Source: Chitinophagaceae bacterium
GTDB lineage: Bacteria > Bacteroidota > Bacteroidia > Chitinophagales > Chitinophagaceae
Length of the DNA: 15,256 nucleotides
Assembly (NCBI GenBank): GCA_017853235.1
Contig: JAFMJX010000022.1
Location: 1-15,256, forward strand
Direction: 5' to 3'
In this document: positions 14,516 to 15,256 of the stretch, piece by piece
Position numbering within the stretch: the stretch's first letter is position 1
Layout: every line of letters starts with the position of its first letter
Position numbers and translations under genes: made by a program
Notes under the pieces: model-generated
The model's database searches: none
Told to the model about the DNA's origin: nothing
What the model saw: only the letters and a program-made list of their open reading frames with translations

Positions 14516-15256
14516 TTATTGTTCGCTGCTATTTTTTACATATCCTAATTTAGCTTCTAAACTTAAAGTAGCATGGGGTACTGCACGTAAACGAGCTTTG
14601 TCTATCAACAAACCTGTCACTCTGCAAATACCATATGTTTTATTTTCAATACGCATTAAGGCTTTTTCTAAATGATCAATAAAAGTGATTTGACGACTAG
14701 CCATTTGACTTAATTGCTCTCTTTCCATACTCACGCTACCATCTTCCATAGTCATATAACGAGCATCATCGTTATCTCCACCTAATTCATCTTTACGAGT
14801 GATTAAACCTTGTAAGTATACTAATTCTTTTTTTGCAGCTTCTAATTTTTTAGAAATTAAATCCTTAAACTCATTTAATTCTGCATCAGAATATTTAACT
14901 AAGGTTTCGGTAGATTTTTCTACTTCCTTTCTTTTTTCCATTGGCACATAACCAGGTTGATATGGTACGCTACTTTTGGAAGTGATTTTAGGTACTTTCA
15001 CTTCTTTAATAGGTTCATATGCTTTACGCACAGGCTTTACTGGAGGCGTAGGAATTTTAGGAACAGGTTTTGCTGGAGGTACATACTTCTCAACTGGCTT
15101 TACTGGAGCGACTGGCTTTGCAGGAGCTGCCTTTACTGGTGCAGCTGCTTTTTTAGCAGGAGCTGCTTTTTTTGGTGCTGCTGGTTTAGCCGGTGCTACT
15201 GCTTTTTTTGCGGGAGCTTTAACTGGTAATGCCTTAACTGGAGCCGCTTTTTTAGC
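14516..15256 (-). CDS. TraR/DksA-family protein with a Lys/Ala/Pro-rich N-terminal tail; 5' end outside window
   Basis: At least 247 codons including the stop are visible; the frame stays open to the right edge, so the start lies outside. The C-terminal ~135 residues match the DksA fold: two coiled-coil helices (FKDLISKKLEAAKKELVYLQGLI and QMASRQITFIDHLEKALMRI) joined by an acidic tip with DNDDA. The zinc-finger region YGICRVTGLLIDKARLRAVPHATLSLEAK-type end follows. Only the first of the four zinc cysteines is kept; the others are T, S and A. The visible N-terminal ~100 residues are a low-complexity tail of AAPAKKA, APVKA and KPV units, like histone H1-type bacterial tails. DksA relatives bind the RNA polymerase secondary channel; the tail suggests nucleic-acid contact, which is inference. 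An internal GTG at 15031 is in frame, but is not the likely start because the tail continues upstream. Confidence 0.82.
   Translation of the reverse strand, partial: AKKAAPVKALPVKAPAKKAVAPAKPAAPKKAAPAKKAAAPVKAAPAKPVAPVKPVEKYVPPAKPVPKIPTPPVKPVRKAYEPIKEVKVPKITSKSSVPYQPGYVPMEKRKEVEKSTETLVKYSDAELNEFKDLISKKLEAAKKELVYLQGLITRKDELGGDNDDARYMTMEDGSVSMEREQLSQMASRQITFIDHLEKALMRIENKTYGICRVTGLLIDKARLRAVPHATLSLEAKLGYVKNSSEQ
15040..15256 (-). repeat. Degenerate Ala/Lys/Pro coding repeat in the DksA-like gene
   Basis: The minus strand encodes irregular tandem units such as APAKKA, APVKA and AKPVAPVKPV, with GCA/GCT, AAA and CCA/CCT codons. Unit length varies, so this is low-complexity protein sequence rather than an exact DNA tandem array. 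Such tracts vary in length between strains by slippage or recombination. Confidence 0.75.

Noticed and set aside
14957..15229. A Cys/Trp/Phe-rich open frame on the plus strand
   Set aside because: It is the antisense reading of the Ala/Lys/Pro repeat in the DksA-like gene; its odd composition follows from complementing GCA, AAA and CCA codons.

Overview
This AT-rich window looks like core chromosome of a Bacteroidota bacterium, probably close to the Chitinophagaceae. That placement is inference from the gene content: a class II ribonucleotide reductase, a bacterial geranylgeranylglyceryl phosphate synthase (GGGPS) homologue, a LytS/LytTR pair, a half-length transketolase and a TraR/DksA protein with a decayed zinc finger. 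It also rests on several -7 elements of the Bacteroidota form TAnnTTTG and on the scarcity of Shine-Dalgarno sequences. I see no insertion sequence, prophage, CRISPR array, tRNA, rRNA or resistance gene.

Layout, left to right. The N-terminal 483 codons of nrdJ (B12-dependent ribonucleotide reductase) run leftward out of the window, behind a regulatory-looking intergenic stretch of about 330 bases. A GGGPS-family gene runs rightward and meets a leftward lytS-lytT type two-component operon at a shared hairpin. Divergent from lytS is dxs, the first enzyme of the MEP isoprenoid pathway. Next come a leftward pair, scpA (chromosome condensation) followed by a TIM-barrel amidohydrolase, and a rightward EamA transporter ending in a textbook bidirectional terminator shared with leftward frr (ribosome recycling factor). 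Divergent from frr is a gene for only the N-terminal half of transketolase, closed by its own strong hairpin. Then come leftward rbfA and a LolC/E-type permease joined by a one-base overlap, a rightward MsbA-like ABC exporter, and a leftward TraR/DksA protein with a Lys/Ala/Pro-rich N-terminal tail that runs off the right end.

The genes serve DNA precursor synthesis, isoprenoid and lipid supply, ribosome maturation and recycling, envelope transport, chromosome organisation and signalling. I found no convincing new multi-gene system. The points most worth a second look are the transketolase N-half gene without its C-half partner, the histone-H1-like tail on the DksA-like protein, a 37-base composite dyad between lytS and dxs, the third repeat copy beside the tktN terminator, and the GGGPS homologue. 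Several start codons are revised: the upstream TTG or ATG candidates of GGGPS, tktN, frr, rbfA and msbA are probably not used.
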